Assembly: GCA_900552465.1 (NCBI GenBank)
Contig: URZO01000020.1
Span: 1 to 52,839 of the forward strand
Reading direction: 5' to 3'
Source: an uncultured Parabacteroides sp.
Lineage (GTDB): Bacteria; Bacteroidota; Bacteroidia; Bacteroidales; Tannerellaceae
DNA: 52,839 bases
Position numbers and translations under genes: made by a program. Positions 36,282-46,200 of the stretch are shown piece after piece. The notes under the pieces were generated by a model. That model saw only the letters and a program-made list of their open reading frames with translations, was not told where the DNA came from and made no database searches. The stretch's first letter is position 1, and each line of letters starts with the position of its first letter.

Positions 36282-37889
36282 ATGAAAACATATCATAAAT
36301 TAATAGCGACCTCACTTCTGGCAAGCAGCTTGTTAAGTTTCGCTTCATGCACTGACGGTCTTGATATAAAGCCGACCTCCGAACTGGAAAGCGAATTTTT
36401 TGAATCCGAATTACGTGTTCAAGAAGGTGTCGGCGCTTGTTATGCCTCTTTAGCGAATATGTACGGCGCACTTTTAAATGACGGTGGCGGCATACATGAA
36501 ATCCTGCTATTACCGGGAGATGATGTAACTCACCAAGATGCAGGCAGAGGCGCACTGGAGGCATTTTCCGGTCTGAACAGTTCTAATGGGCAGGTATCAA
36601 CCATGTGGAGTCGATTGTACCAAACAATCTACCGTTGTAATTTCATTCTGGAAAAAATAGAAGAACCTGAAGTGCAAGCGGTTTATACAACAAACGGATT
36701 ACAGGACATCAACAAAGGTGAGGCCCTATTTCTCCGCTCTTGGTGCTACTACCGCTTATGGGACCTGTTCCGGAAAGCACCTTTACAAGACACACGTATC
36801 CATACAATTTCTGAAGCGATCTTGCCTCCTTCTGAAGGATTCCAACTATTGGACAAAGCGATCGAAGATCTGGAATTGGCGGCAACGTTACTCCCGGATG
36901 AAGATTATTGGCCTTTAGCAAGCGAACGGGGGCGTGCATTCAACGAAAGTGCATACGGATTACTTGTAAAAAGTTATACGTTGCGTGCTCGTTATAACAA
37001 CCGGGACGTCAATGATTATCAAAAAGCTATCACCGCTTTTGAAAAGATCAAATCACGTCGATTAGTTCATTTCGCTGAAAACTTCGACTACCAATTTGAA
37101 AACAATGCCGAATCGCTATTCGAATATCAAGCAGGCCATGCTACCGAACAGGATAATGCTTGGCTTGATAATAATTTTGGTGGCGGAGTCGGACAGATGG
37201 GTGCCATGTATCATTACAGCACAAGTCATTGGGGTAACTACAATACCGGTATATATGGACCTACAAAAAAACTAATGAATGCATACGAAGAGGGTGACCC
37301 CAGAAAGGAAAATACATTTGCCAACTATACAACAAATGTAAATGGAGATGTCAATGTTCCAACACCAGCTTGGGAAAAATTTGACGGTTACCAATTGATG
37401 AAATACGTAAAACCAGGACGCTGCTGGTTTGAAAAGAACTGGGGTATTCTCTCTACCAACAACACTCGTCTGATACGTTACGGCGATATCAAATTGTTGG
37501 CAGCTGAAGCTTACTTGCAAACAGGTAATAAGGCAAAAGCATTACAGCAGGTAAACGACATTCGGGAACGTGCACGCCGCTCTACCGAAGATGGTTCCAT
37601 TTCTGCCGTTCCGGCTGATTTGACAGATGTGACGATGGAAGACATCATGAACGAACGCTTTATTGAGTTGGCTGCAGAAGAGGGTATCCGTTGGACAGAC
37701 TTGAGGAGCTGGCATGCAGCCGGTTATATCGATTTGTCTACCTGGAAACCTATTGACTTTGGTTATAACTATGACGAAGCGAACTTCGAGTTCGAAGTAC
37801 CCAAACATCTTCTTTTCCCGATTCCACAGGGTGAAATGAATACTAATCCGCTTATGGCGGCAGCCGGTAATAATCCGGGTTATGAATAA
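36282..37889 (+). CDS. SusD/RagB family glycan-binding lipoprotein (pectin/rhamnoside-like locus)
   Basis: I chose the ATG at 36282 over 36261 because it opens a lipoprotein signal (MKTYHKLIATSLLASSLLSFASC). The protein has about 535 residues. SusD hallmarks are the N-terminal TPR-like helices (GEALFLRSWCYYRLWDLFRKAPL) and the C-terminal blocks YGDIKLLAAEAYLQTGNKAKALQQVNDIR and MNERFIELAAEEGIRWTDLRSW. It caps the SusC partner on the cell surface and binds glycan. A strong hairpin follows the gene. Confidence 0.95.
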   Translation: MKTYHKLIATSLLASSLLSFASCTDGLDIKPTSELESEFFESELRVQEGVGACYASLANMYGALLNDGGGIHEILLLPGDDVTHQDAGRGALEAFSGLNSSNGQVSTMWSRLYQTIYRCNFILEKIEEPEVQAVYTTNGLQDINKGEALFLRSWCYYRLWDLFRKAPLQDTRIHTISEAILPPSEGFQLLDKAIEDLELAATLLPDEDYWPLASERGRAFNESAYGLLVKSYTLRARYNNRDVNDYQKAITAFEKIKSRRLVHFAENFDYQFENNAESLFEYQAGHATEQDNAWLDNNFGGGVGQMGAMYHYSTSHWGNYNTGIYGPTKKLMNAYEEGDPRKENTFANYTTNVNGDVNVPTPAWEKFDGYQLMKYVKPGRCWFEKNWGILSTNNTRLIRYGDIKLLAAEAYLQTGNKAKALQQVNDIRERARRSTEDGSISAVPADLTDVTMEDIMNERFIELAAEEGIRWTDLRSWHAAGYIDLSTWKPIDFGYNYDEANFEFEVPKHLLFPIPQGEMNTNPLMAAAGNNPGYE

Positions 37890-37922
37890 ATATATTTAGT
37901 TGTGTTTTGAGTATACATATAT

Positions 37923-37967
37923 GAAGTGCCCCTAAAAGTTAGACAAAAAACTTTTAGGGGGCACTTC
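37923..37967. terminator. Bidirectional terminator between convergent SusD and peptidase genes
   Basis: GAAGTGCCCCTAAAAGTT (37923-37940) pairs with 37949-37967 with one bulged G, giving an 18-bp stem. It lies 33 bases after the SusD stop and 25 bases from the stop of the convergent peptidase gene. Confidence 0.85.
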
Positions 37968-37992
37968 ACTTATTTTGATCTCTTCCGTTTAA

Positions 37993-40900
37993 TTATTTAT
38001 TACTTACCTCCTTCAACATCTCTTTCACTGCTTCCTCCAGCTGGCGGTCTTCGCCTTTCAGTTGGGATTCAGGAGAGTTGTAGACTTCGATGTCCGGTTC
38101 GAGCTCCTGGTTCTCGAGGTAGCGGCCTTGCATGTCTTGCATGCCGACCTGCGGGATACCGAAGACGATCGTCGGGTCGATCTGCGATTCCCACCAGACG
38201 GCGGTCATCGTACCCGGTACCGGTGCACCGATCAGTTTACCGATCTTTAACGTCTTGTAGGTCCAGGGGAAACCGTGGGCATTCGAGTAGTTGTCTTCGC
38301 ACATCAGTACGCACGACGGCTTGGTCCAGCGGTTGAACGGGTCGTTGCCGATGAACTGTCCGCGCGGTGTGAACTTGGCATAGACTTCTCCGCTCAGCAA
38401 GATTGCCAGGTCTTCATGCAACCAGCCGCCGCCATTGTGGCGCGTGTCGACGATTACAGCCTCCTTGTTGCGGCAGCGGCCCAATAATTCGGAATACGTT
38501 TCGCGGAAACTCGGGCTGTTCATGCCTTGTATGTGTACATAACCGATTTTGCCGTTTGACAGCTTGTCGACCATCTGGCGTTTCTGTTCCACCCAACGTT
38601 TGTATAGCAAGCCGGATTGTGCTCCGTAAGTGATCGGCTTCACCTGTTCTTCAAAATGCTCTTTGGTTGCCGGGTTATAGACGGACAATAAGATTTTCTT
38701 GCCTGCCTTTCCGTTCAACAACGGATAATAATCTTCACCGCTCTTGATGCTCGTACCGTCGATCTTCTCGATGATACAACCCGGTTTGATTTTGGTATCG
38801 GCTTGTGTCAACGGGCCTTTGGCTATGATTTCCATAATCTTCAATCCGTCGCCCGTATAGCTGTTGTCATAGAAAGCACCCAGACAAGCTGTTGCCGGGG
38901 CGGAGGATGATGAGTAATAGCGTGCGCCCGTATGGGAACCGTTCAGCTCGCCCAGCATTTCGGAAAGCATTTCTGCAAAGTCGTAGTTGTTGTTGATATG
39001 CGGGAGGAACTTTTCATACGCTTTTTCGTATCCTGCCCAGTCGATGCCGTGGATTGTCGGATCGTAGAACTTCTCCAATACCTGGCGCCAGGTGTGGTGG
39101 AAGATATAATCGCGTTCTTTGGCCGGACGATAGGCAAATTCGGCTTTGAATGCGATCGGTTTCGTCTTGCTGTCTTTGATTTCGATTTTCTTCAGTTGAC
39201 CTCTCGATACGAGGAAGATGTTTTCGCCTTTCTTGTCGGAGAACATCGTGCCGCCACCGACACCTTTGATCAGCAGCTTGGTCGTGTTCTCTTTGAAGTT
39301 ATGTTCCCACAGATCGTAGCCGTCTTCGAAAGTGGCGCAGTAATAGAGCTTGTCGCCTTTCGGAGTCAGGACGGCATCGCCCAGGAAGGACGAATTGACG
39401 GTTAGGCGCATCACGCGGTCCTTGCGGTTTGCCAGGTCGAATTTGAGCGGCTCGACCGGTTTGTCTTTGTCGTCCTTTTTCTTGTCGGCGTCTTTATCCT
39501 TGTCTTTTTTGCTGTCCTTGTCTTTGTCCTTCTTGTCTTTATCTTTGTCTTCGTCTTTGTTTTCCTTTTCGTCGTCGAGCAGAGCCTGTTCCTCTTTGGA
39601 AAGACGGAATTTGTCGTATGCTTCGGCGTCGAAGAACATGATATAGATGTCATCTTCTGCTCCCCAGCTGCCATGGCTGCGGAAACCGGCACGGTCGGAC
39701 GACCAGATCATGGCTTTGCCGTCCAGCACCCATTTAGCATTGCTATCGGAGTAACCGCTTTCGGTCAGATTCGTCATTTCACCGCTGCCGTCAGCTTTTA
39801 CCAGCACGATGTCCGTATTATTCCAGCCGCCGATGTCGATGTATTTGGCAAGGAACCACTTACTGTCGGGCGACCATTGGTAATACTGGTCACCGTCGGA
39901 ATACGAATAATTGTATTTGCCGTCCAGAACCGTACGGATCTGTTTACTCTTCAGGTTAATAACACGCAAGGTCGTGCGGTTTTCGAGGAAAGCCACCTCT
40001 TTGCCGTCCGGCGAATACATCGGTTGGAAAGAGGTCTGGCCCGTTACCACCAACGGTTCTTCTTTCAGTTCCTGGGCATACGTGAAATATTTGTCGTCTT
40101 TGCGTACGATACTGCTTTGATAGACTCCCCAGGTCCCTTCCCTTTCGGCGGAGTAAACCAGTGAGCGGCCGTCGGGACTGAAATCCAGGTCGCGCTCCTG
40201 CTGCGGGGTGTTGGTGATCTGTTTGGTCGTTTCGTAGTCGACGGAAGTCACATATACATCGCCGCGAACGATGAAGGCCACCTCTTTTCCGCTCGGCGAT
40301 ACGGCAATGTCGGTAGCGCCGCTTGTCTTGAGCTGGTGGATCAGGTCGTTCTCTACTTTATCGGAAATGATGCGGACCTCGATCTTCTTTGGTTGCGCTC
40401 CCTCTTTTACGGTATATATTTCGCCGTCATATCCGTAGCACAGGTTACCGCTGTTGTCCGAAGTCAGGAAACGGACGGGATGAGTCGTGTAGTTGGTGAT
40501 CTGGCGGCTGTTTTTCCCCGTCAGGTCGTTCTTGAATATGTTGAAACTGCCTTTTTCTTCGCTCAGGTAATAGAAGCCGGAGCCGTCCGGAGTCCATACC
40601 GGGTTGCGGTCTTCCCCGCGGAAGGTCGTAATCTTTTTAAAGGTACGATCCTGTCCGAGCGTGCACAGCCAAATGTCGCGTGTAATGGACGACTGGTGAT
40701 GTTTGCGCCAGGGATCTTCATATCCCTTCTTGTCTTGATAAAGCAGCTTGTCGCCTTGTTTGTTCAGCGCCAGGTTTTCCATGGCAAGAGAAGAGTAGAG
40801 TTCCGGGCGGCCACCGTCCAAGCTGATCCGGTAGATCTGCGGGAACTGTCCGGACGGGAACTGGCTGTCTTTGGCGTCTTGCTGGATGGAAGCGGAGTAG

Positions 40901-41265
40901 AGGATGTGACCGGCGTCGCTGAACGTCTCCGGATATTCGTTTGCGGAGTGCGTAGTCAGCTGTTTCGGCGTTCCCCCTTCTTTGTCCACCACAAAAATGT
41001 CGAAATTTCCGTTGCGGTCTGAAGCGAACGCGATCTTGTTGCCGTCGGGCGACCAGACCGGGCGTGTGTCGTGAGCCGGATGGGTTGTCAACTGGGTAGC
41101 TTTGCCACCGTTTGCCGGAACAGTATAAATGTCGCCTTTATACGTAAAAGCAATCATTTCACCGTTCGGAGAAATAGCCGGATAACGCATCCATAACGGA
41201 TCATTCTCGGCCAGCACATTGGTTGTAAATAGTAGTGCTGAGGTCAGGATTAATAAAGATTTCAT
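37993..41265 (-). CDS. Tricorn-like S41 family peptidase with WD40-like propeller (1)
   Basis: This exported 1090-residue protein (signal MKSLLILTSALLFTTNVLA) begins with PD40/WD40-like beta-propeller repeats (IAFTYKGDIYTVPANGGKATQLT, RPVWSPDGNKIAFASDRNGNFDIF) to about residue 540. A linker of about 50 residues at about 555-605 is almost only Lys, Asp and Glu. It is followed by a second propeller part, a PDZ-like domain (GCIIEKIDGTSI) and a C-terminal S41 domain (AVIVDTRHNGGGWLHEDLA, CEDNYSNAHGFPW). Tricorn peptidases cut oligopeptides; this one would act in the periplasm. The Ser region reads YSNAHG where the paralogue at 49387 reads YSASDG. Activity is therefore likely but not certain. Confidence 0.9.
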   Translation of the reverse strand: MKSLLILTSALLFTTNVLAENDPLWMRYPAISPNGEMIAFTYKGDIYTVPANGGKATQLTTHPAHDTRPVWSPDGNKIAFASDRNGNFDIFVVDKEGGTPKQLTTHSANEYPETFSDAGHILYSASIQQDAKDSQFPSGQFPQIYRISLDGGRPELYSSLAMENLALNKQGDKLLYQDKKGYEDPWRKHHQSSITRDIWLCTLGQDRTFKKITTFRGEDRNPVWTPDGSGFYYLSEEKGSFNIFKNDLTGKNSRQITNYTTHPVRFLTSDNSGNLCYGYDGEIYTVKEGAQPKKIEVRIISDKVENDLIHQLKTSGATDIAVSPSGKEVAFIVRGDVYVTSVDYETTKQITNTPQQERDLDFSPDGRSLVYSAEREGTWGVYQSSIVRKDDKYFTYAQELKEEPLVVTGQTSFQPMYSPDGKEVAFLENRTTLRVINLKSKQIRTVLDGKYNYSYSDGDQYYQWSPDSKWFLAKYIDIGGWNNTDIVLVKADGSGEMTNLTESGYSDSNAKWVLDGKAMIWSSDRAGFRSHGSWGAEDDIYIMFFDAEAYDKFRLSKEEQALLDDEKENKDEDKDKDKKDKDKDSKKDKDKDADKKKDDKDKPVEPLKFDLANRKDRVMRLTVNSSFLGDAVLTPKGDKLYYCATFEDGYDLWEHNFKENTTKLLIKGVGGGTMFSDKKGENIFLVSRGQLKKIEIKDSKTKPIAFKAEFAYRPAKERDYIFHHTWRQVLEKFYDPTIHGIDWAGYEKAYEKFLPHINNNYDFAEMLSEMLGELNGSHTGARYYSSSSAPATACLGAFYDNSYTGDGLKIMEIIAKGPLTQADTKIKPGCIIEKIDGTSIKSGEDYYPLLNGKAGKKILLSVYNPATKEHFEEQVKPITYGAQSGLLYKRWVEQKRQMVDKLSNGKIGYVHIQGMNSPSFRETYSELLGRCRNKEAVIVDTRHNGGGWLHEDLAILLSGEVYAKFTPRGQFIGNDPFNRWTKPSCVLMCEDNYSNAHGFPWTYKTLKIGKLIGAPVPGTMTAVWWESQIDPTIVFGIPQVGMQDMQGRYLENQELEPDIEVYNSPESQLKGEDRQLEEAVKEMLKEVSNK

Positions 41266-41398
41266 ACTTCGTGTTTTTTAGTGGGTGTAAAGATACGGTA
41301 TTATTATAAAAAAAGATATAAATATGCTCAATAGTAATCGTTTAGTAGTTTATTTCTATCTTTACGGCTTAAAAATTAAGGAAGAGAGAGGTATAAGC

Positions 41399-41974
41399 AT
41401 GCACGAAACATCCATACATAGCGATACTATTAGAAAACTTCAGGCAGGCTCGTATGAGGCATTCGATACATTATATAATATGTATGCCGACTCTTTGTAT
41501 GGATTCGCATTGTTACATACGAAATCTGTTGTGCAGGCGGAAGACATCGTGCAGGAAACCTTCTTGAAATTGTGGAACATGCGGGCTTCTTTATCTGTGG
41601 AGGGCTCTTTCAAATCCATGTTGTTTACCATTGCCAAAAATCATGTGATAGATGCTTTTCGCCGGCAAATTAACCGTCCTGAATTTGAAGATTATATCCG
41701 TTTCTGTGAGGATGAGAACTTATTGGATAACACTTCCGTAGAAAAAATATATTATGATGATTTCCTTGAAAAGTTAGCGATCGCCAAACAAAAACTGACA
41801 CCTGCCCAGCGGAATATTTTTGAACTGAGCCGCGAGGAGGGAATGAGTAACGCCGAAATAGCCGCCCTTTCGGATCTGTCCGAACAGACTGTCAAAAATC
41901 ATTTATCTGCCGCCCTGAAAGTTTTGCGCGAGGAGTTGCGGAAATACAATTTCCTCTTTGTACTCTTCATTTAG
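41399..41974 (+). CDS. ECF RNA polymerase sigma factor (Bacteroidetes expansion type)
   Basis: I chose the ATG at 41399 over one at 41324 because it follows a purine-rich AGAGAGAGG site and matches the usual N-terminus. The resulting protein has 191 residues, normal for the family. Region 2 (AFDTLYNMYADSLYGFALLHTK, AEDIVQETFLKLW) and region 4 (LTPAQRNIFELSREEGMSNAEIAAL, SEQTVKNHLSAALKVLR) are both clear. It should be held by the FecR-like anti-sigma encoded next and released when the STN-bearing SusC meets its ligand. An imperfect -7 box TATCTTTA lies at 41357-41364. Confidence 0.95.
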   Translation: MHETSIHSDTIRKLQAGSYEAFDTLYNMYADSLYGFALLHTKSVVQAEDIVQETFLKLWNMRASLSVEGSFKSMLFTIAKNHVIDAFRRQINRPEFEDYIRFCEDENLLDNTSVEKIYYDDFLEKLAIAKQKLTPAQRNIFELSREEGMSNAEIAALSDLSEQTVKNHLSAALKVLREELRKYNFLFVLFI

Positions 41975-42045
41975 TTTCTCCCTGATGAAACTTTAGTTCC
42001 TCCCTAATGAAACAAAAGTTTCACCGGCAAGAAACTTTTGTTTCA
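41971..42045. repeat. 22-bp tandem repeat followed by a perfect hairpin
   Basis: Two 22-bp units (41971-41992 and 41993-42014, TTAGTTTCTCCCTGATGAAA type) stand in tandem. The first overlaps the stop codon of the sigma gene. TGAAACAAAAGTTTC (42008-42022) is perfectly complementary to 42031-42045, with an 8-base loop. Another GAAACTTTTT follows near 42062. The hairpin may end transcription of the sigma gene or lower expression of fecR. Confidence 0.6.
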
Positions 42046-42163
42046 GGCTTAGGAAAAAGGTGAAACTTTTTGGGGGGAAGATAAAAGATGTGCTTTAGAA
42101 CATATAAAAACGCCTGGTACTATTTTAGTACTTCTTCGTGTAACTACAAACAAACGATAAAGT

Positions 42164-43144
42164 ATGACCGATTTATTTAATAAATTATATTCTCAATTCT
42201 TAAACGGGAAAACCGATTTGGAGTCTTTCAGAGACTTTAAGGATTCCTTGAATCAACTTTCGGATAGTGAGCTATCCGGAAGTTTGGAAGCGTATTGGAA
42301 TGAGAACGACGCTTATCCGGCAATGGATGCAAGCCGGAAGCAGAAGATACGCCGGAAACTCCGTGAACAAATAGTCTCTCAAAACTTCCGGTCTGTACGC
42401 TGGTATCGTTTGGCTATTGCAGCGGCGGCGGTAGTTGTTTTGTCTGTTTTTGTTTGGAATCTCTCTCTTCTCCGGGAGCAGCCAGTATCCGAGTCCACTT
42501 TTATGGCTGAGGCTCCGGCAGGAAATAAAGTGTTGCTCACGCTTCCGGATAAAAGTACTGTCAAGTTGAATTCCGAAAGCTCCTTGTCTTATACTTATGT
42601 AAAAGGCAAACGTGTAGCCAGCCTGGAAGGGGAAGCCTATTTTCATGTTTCGAAAGACAGGGAACATCCGTTTGTTGTTCAGGTCGGTGATCTCAATATC
42701 GAGGTTTTAGGGACAAGCTTTAATGTCTGTTCATATAAGGATTGTGATCTGGTCGAAACATCTCTGGTCGAAGGTTCCATCCGCCTTTTCGATTCTAACG
42801 ATCCTTCTGAATCATTTCTTTTGAAACCTTCTCAGAAAGCGCTCTATTCTAAAAACGACCGGAAAATCAGTTTTCATCGTACGGATAACGTAAAAGAAAC
42901 AGCCTGGACGCAAAACCATCTGGTTTTCGAGTCGGAGAAACTGGGTTCGGTGTTACATAAGATCGAACGTTGGTATGGCGTGAAGATCGAGCTGCTTTGT
43001 CCGGATATAGCCAATGACCGGATATCCGGTTCTTTCAAGAACGAGCAGCTTCCCTATGTGATGGAGGCCTTGAAAATGCAATACGGGTTTAGCTATGAAA
43101 TAACAGGAAACAAGGTGACGATCAACAAGTCTAATATTAAATAA
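42164..43144 (+). CDS. FecR family anti-sigma factor
   Basis: This 326-residue inner-membrane protein has an N-terminal cytoplasmic sigma-binding part (1-78), one membrane helix (about 82-103, YRLAIAAAAVVVLSVFVW), a periplasmic FecR domain (about 112-210, VLLTLPDKSTVKLNSESSL and EGEAYFHVSKDREHPFVV) and a C-terminal DUF4974-type domain (LGSVLHKIERWYGVKIEL, QMKY-like end). It would pass the signal from the SusC STN domain at 43244 to the ECF sigma factor at 41399. The 189-base gap from the sigma gene is filled by repeats. Confidence 0.95.
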   Translation: MTDLFNKLYSQFLNGKTDLESFRDFKDSLNQLSDSELSGSLEAYWNENDAYPAMDASRKQKIRRKLREQIVSQNFRSVRWYRLAIAAAAVVVLSVFVWNLSLLREQPVSESTFMAEAPAGNKVLLTLPDKSTVKLNSESSLSYTYVKGKRVASLEGEAYFHVSKDREHPFVVQVGDLNIEVLGTSFNVCSYKDCDLVETSLVEGSIRLFDSNDPSESFLLKPSQKALYSKNDRKISFHRTDNVKETAWTQNHLVFESEKLGSVLHKIERWYGVKIELLCPDIANDRISGSFKNEQLPYVMEALKMQYGFSYEITGNKVTINKSNIK

Positions 43145-43243
43145 ATAAGCTTATGACATGAAACAGAAAGTAGTTAAAGAGAGTGTTTTTAAAATCAATT
43201 GTTTAATAGTTTAATTATAAACTTAAGTCTAATTTATACAATC

Positions 43244-46200
43244 ATGAAGCAAGTGTTTTGGAGTATTGTACTCCTTTTCTTCTGTTCTACAATGTATGCG
43301 CAGGACATTTCGCAAAAAGTTTCGATGAATTTGCAGAATGTCACGTTGAAAGAGTTTTTCAATAAGATTGAAACTCAAACTTCTTTTTCGGTGGTGTACC
43401 GGGATGTCATCCTGAGTGAAGTTCCCGATGTCGCAGTTTCCGCATCCAACCGTCCTTTAAAGGATGTGTTGACCCAGGTGCTGGAAAAACAGGGGCTTTC
43501 CTACAAAGTCAGTAACAAGACAATTGTAATTGTCAAGGCTGTGGGTAAGGCTAAATCCTCCGGCCAGCCGGCAAAAACAATCACGGGTGTGGTTGTCGAT
43601 GAAACGGGCTTTCCCGTTGCCGGCGCAAACGTAGTTGTGAAAGGAACTTCCAATGGGACGATTACCGACATGGATGGTAACTTCTCGATCAGTGCCGCCC
43701 CCGGCGATCTGCTGGCAATCTCTTATATCGGTTTCTTGCCGGTGGATATCAAGGTGTCCGGAAGCAACAAGGTCGATGTCTTGTTGAAGGAAGATGCACA
43801 GGGTTTGGAAGAGGTTGTCGTGGTCGGCTACGGTACGGTAAAGAAAAGAGACCTGACTGGAGCTGTCGCTTCCGTAAGTGCCGCTAAAATAGCAGCAGTC
43901 CCGACTTCTACGGCTTCGGAAGCCTTGCAGGGACGTATCCCGGGCGTTGTCGTTGCTAATTCCAACTGGTCTCCGGGTGCAGCTCCAAGCGTGATGATTC
44001 GCGGTAAACGTTCCATTACGGCCAGCAATGACCCGTTGTATGTGATCGACGGTGTGCCCGTTACCGGTGGTATCGGCGAAATCAGTCCGTCGGATATCGA
44101 ATCGATGGAAGTGTTGAAAGATGCGTCTGCCACAGCGATTTACGGTGCCCGTGGTGCGAACGGCGTTATCTTGATCACAACTAAGCAGGGTAAATCCGGT
44201 AAGACTCAGATTGACTATAACGGTTATGTCGGTGCGCAGACGATCCTGAACCAGCTCGATTTCTGGGATGGTCCGGAATATGCCGAATATACACGCGAAT
44301 CTTATCGTAATACTTCCAATAATTCGATTCGTTACAATTCGGATGTGGCTTCCAGGGATCAGGACATGGTTTGTCCGGGATTCACGCGCGACCCGTCGAT
44401 CATGGAATCTGTTATGATGGGTTGGGGTGACGATGGCGTTTATAATCCGTCTCGTGTGCGTACTACGAGGTATATGGATAACGTGACGCGTACCGGTATG
44501 GTGACTGACCACCAGTTGAGCATTCGCGGTGGTGGCGAACGGACCAACTTCCTGGCTTCCGCCACTTACAACAAGAATAACGGTATCTTTAAGGATGAAG
44601 ATTATGAACGCTATTCTATCCGCTTGAACCTGAATCATGAGATCAACAAATATGTGAAGATCGGAGCGCAGACACAATATTCACATGCTACCCAGCAGCG
44701 TGGAGCCGGACTTGCCGGTGGCTGGCGTCTAAGTCCGTTAGCCCAGTTATGGGATGAAAAGGGAGAAATTATTCCGCTGCCGGGTTCTTATAATGTGTAT
44801 AACACGATGATGGACCTTGTTCCGGGCGCTGTTGACCGTCCGTTGAAAACGACCCGCTATCTGGGTAGCTACTTTCTGGATGTCAAACTGCCGGTCGATG
44901 GGTTGAAGTTCCGTTCTAACCTGGGTATCGATGCCCGTACCGTGCAGGATTATGAGTTCAGATCGGCTGAAACCAGTAACCGTGGTATGGGAACTTCCTA
45001 CGCCCGGAATGCCGTGGATAAGTATACGATGTTTACCTTGGAAAATATGCTTTTCTATGATAAGACGTTTAATGACAAACACACATTAGGGGTAACATTG
45101 TTGCAGTCAATCCAGGAAGATAAAAAGGAAAATGTAAATGTTGCCATGGAGAACCTGCCGTCGGATAATCTGAAGTATTACGATTTGGGATCGGGATTGG
45201 TGACCAATACGATCGGTAGCTCGCTGGTGAAGTGGAATATGGCGTCTTTCATGGGACGTATCAATTATAACTATTTAGGACGTTACCTGTTGACGGTTTC
45301 TGCCCGTTATGACGGTTCCTCCCGTTTGGCCGACGGACATAAGTGGGTGCTTTTCCCTTCTGCCGCATTAGCATGGCGTATTAACGAAGAGTCGTTCATG
45401 GCCGGCACGTCAGGCTGGTTGGATAATCTGAAACTGAGACTTGGTTTCGGTAAGACCGGTAACTCGGCTGTCGATCCCTACCAGACAAAGGGTACATTGT
45501 CATTGATCCGCTATCCGTTCGATAACGGTGCGTCTGAAACGATCGGATATGCTCCGAATGCGATGGCAAACAGTTTGCTGACATGGGAAACGACAGACCA
45601 GTGGAACTTGGGTATCGATTTCGGACTTTTGAGAGGACGTGTTAACGGTACGATCGACCTCTATATGCAGAATACGCATGATTTGTTGCTGAAACGTCAG
45701 TTACCGGTTGTTTCCGGTTTCCCCAACGTCTTGTCGAATGTAGGTAAAACGCGTAATAAAGGTGTCGAAGTGTCCATTAATACTCTGAACATTAATACGA
45801 AAGAATTCCAGTGGAGCACGGATTTGATGCTGTCTTCAAACAAGGAAGAAATCGTTGAATTGTATAATGGCAAGAATGATGATATCGGTAGTAAATGGTT
45901 CATCGGCCAGCCGGTGAATGTGCATTACGATTATAGAAAGGTCGGTATCTGGCAGAATACGGAAGAAGACCTTGCTGAGATGGCGAAATTTGCAGCTAAC
46001 GGGACAGACTTTGCTCCGGGAGATATCAAGATCCAGGATGTGAACGGCGACCATAAGATAACGGATGCCGATAAGCAGATACTTGGAAATCCGCGTCCCA
46101 AACTGATTGCCAGTATGGTAAATACCTTTAATTATAAAGGTTTTGACCTGTCTGTCTTCTTATATGCAAGTTTCGGTGCAATGTTGTATAATGATATTTA

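Noticed and set aside
37993..41265. Apparent loss of the catalytic Ser in the first tricorn-like peptidase (YSNAHG versus YSASDG)
   Set aside because: The nucleophile could be the Ser after Tyr, which both proteins keep, or the second Ser, which only the paralogue keeps. I cannot settle this alignment without a structure, so I do not claim an inactive enzyme.
43158..43214. An 18-codon open frame starting MKQKVVKE just before the STN-SusC gene
   Set aside because: It could be a leader peptide, but there is no attenuator hairpin or ribosome site with it. The downstream ATG at 43244 has a full signal peptide, so chance is more likely.
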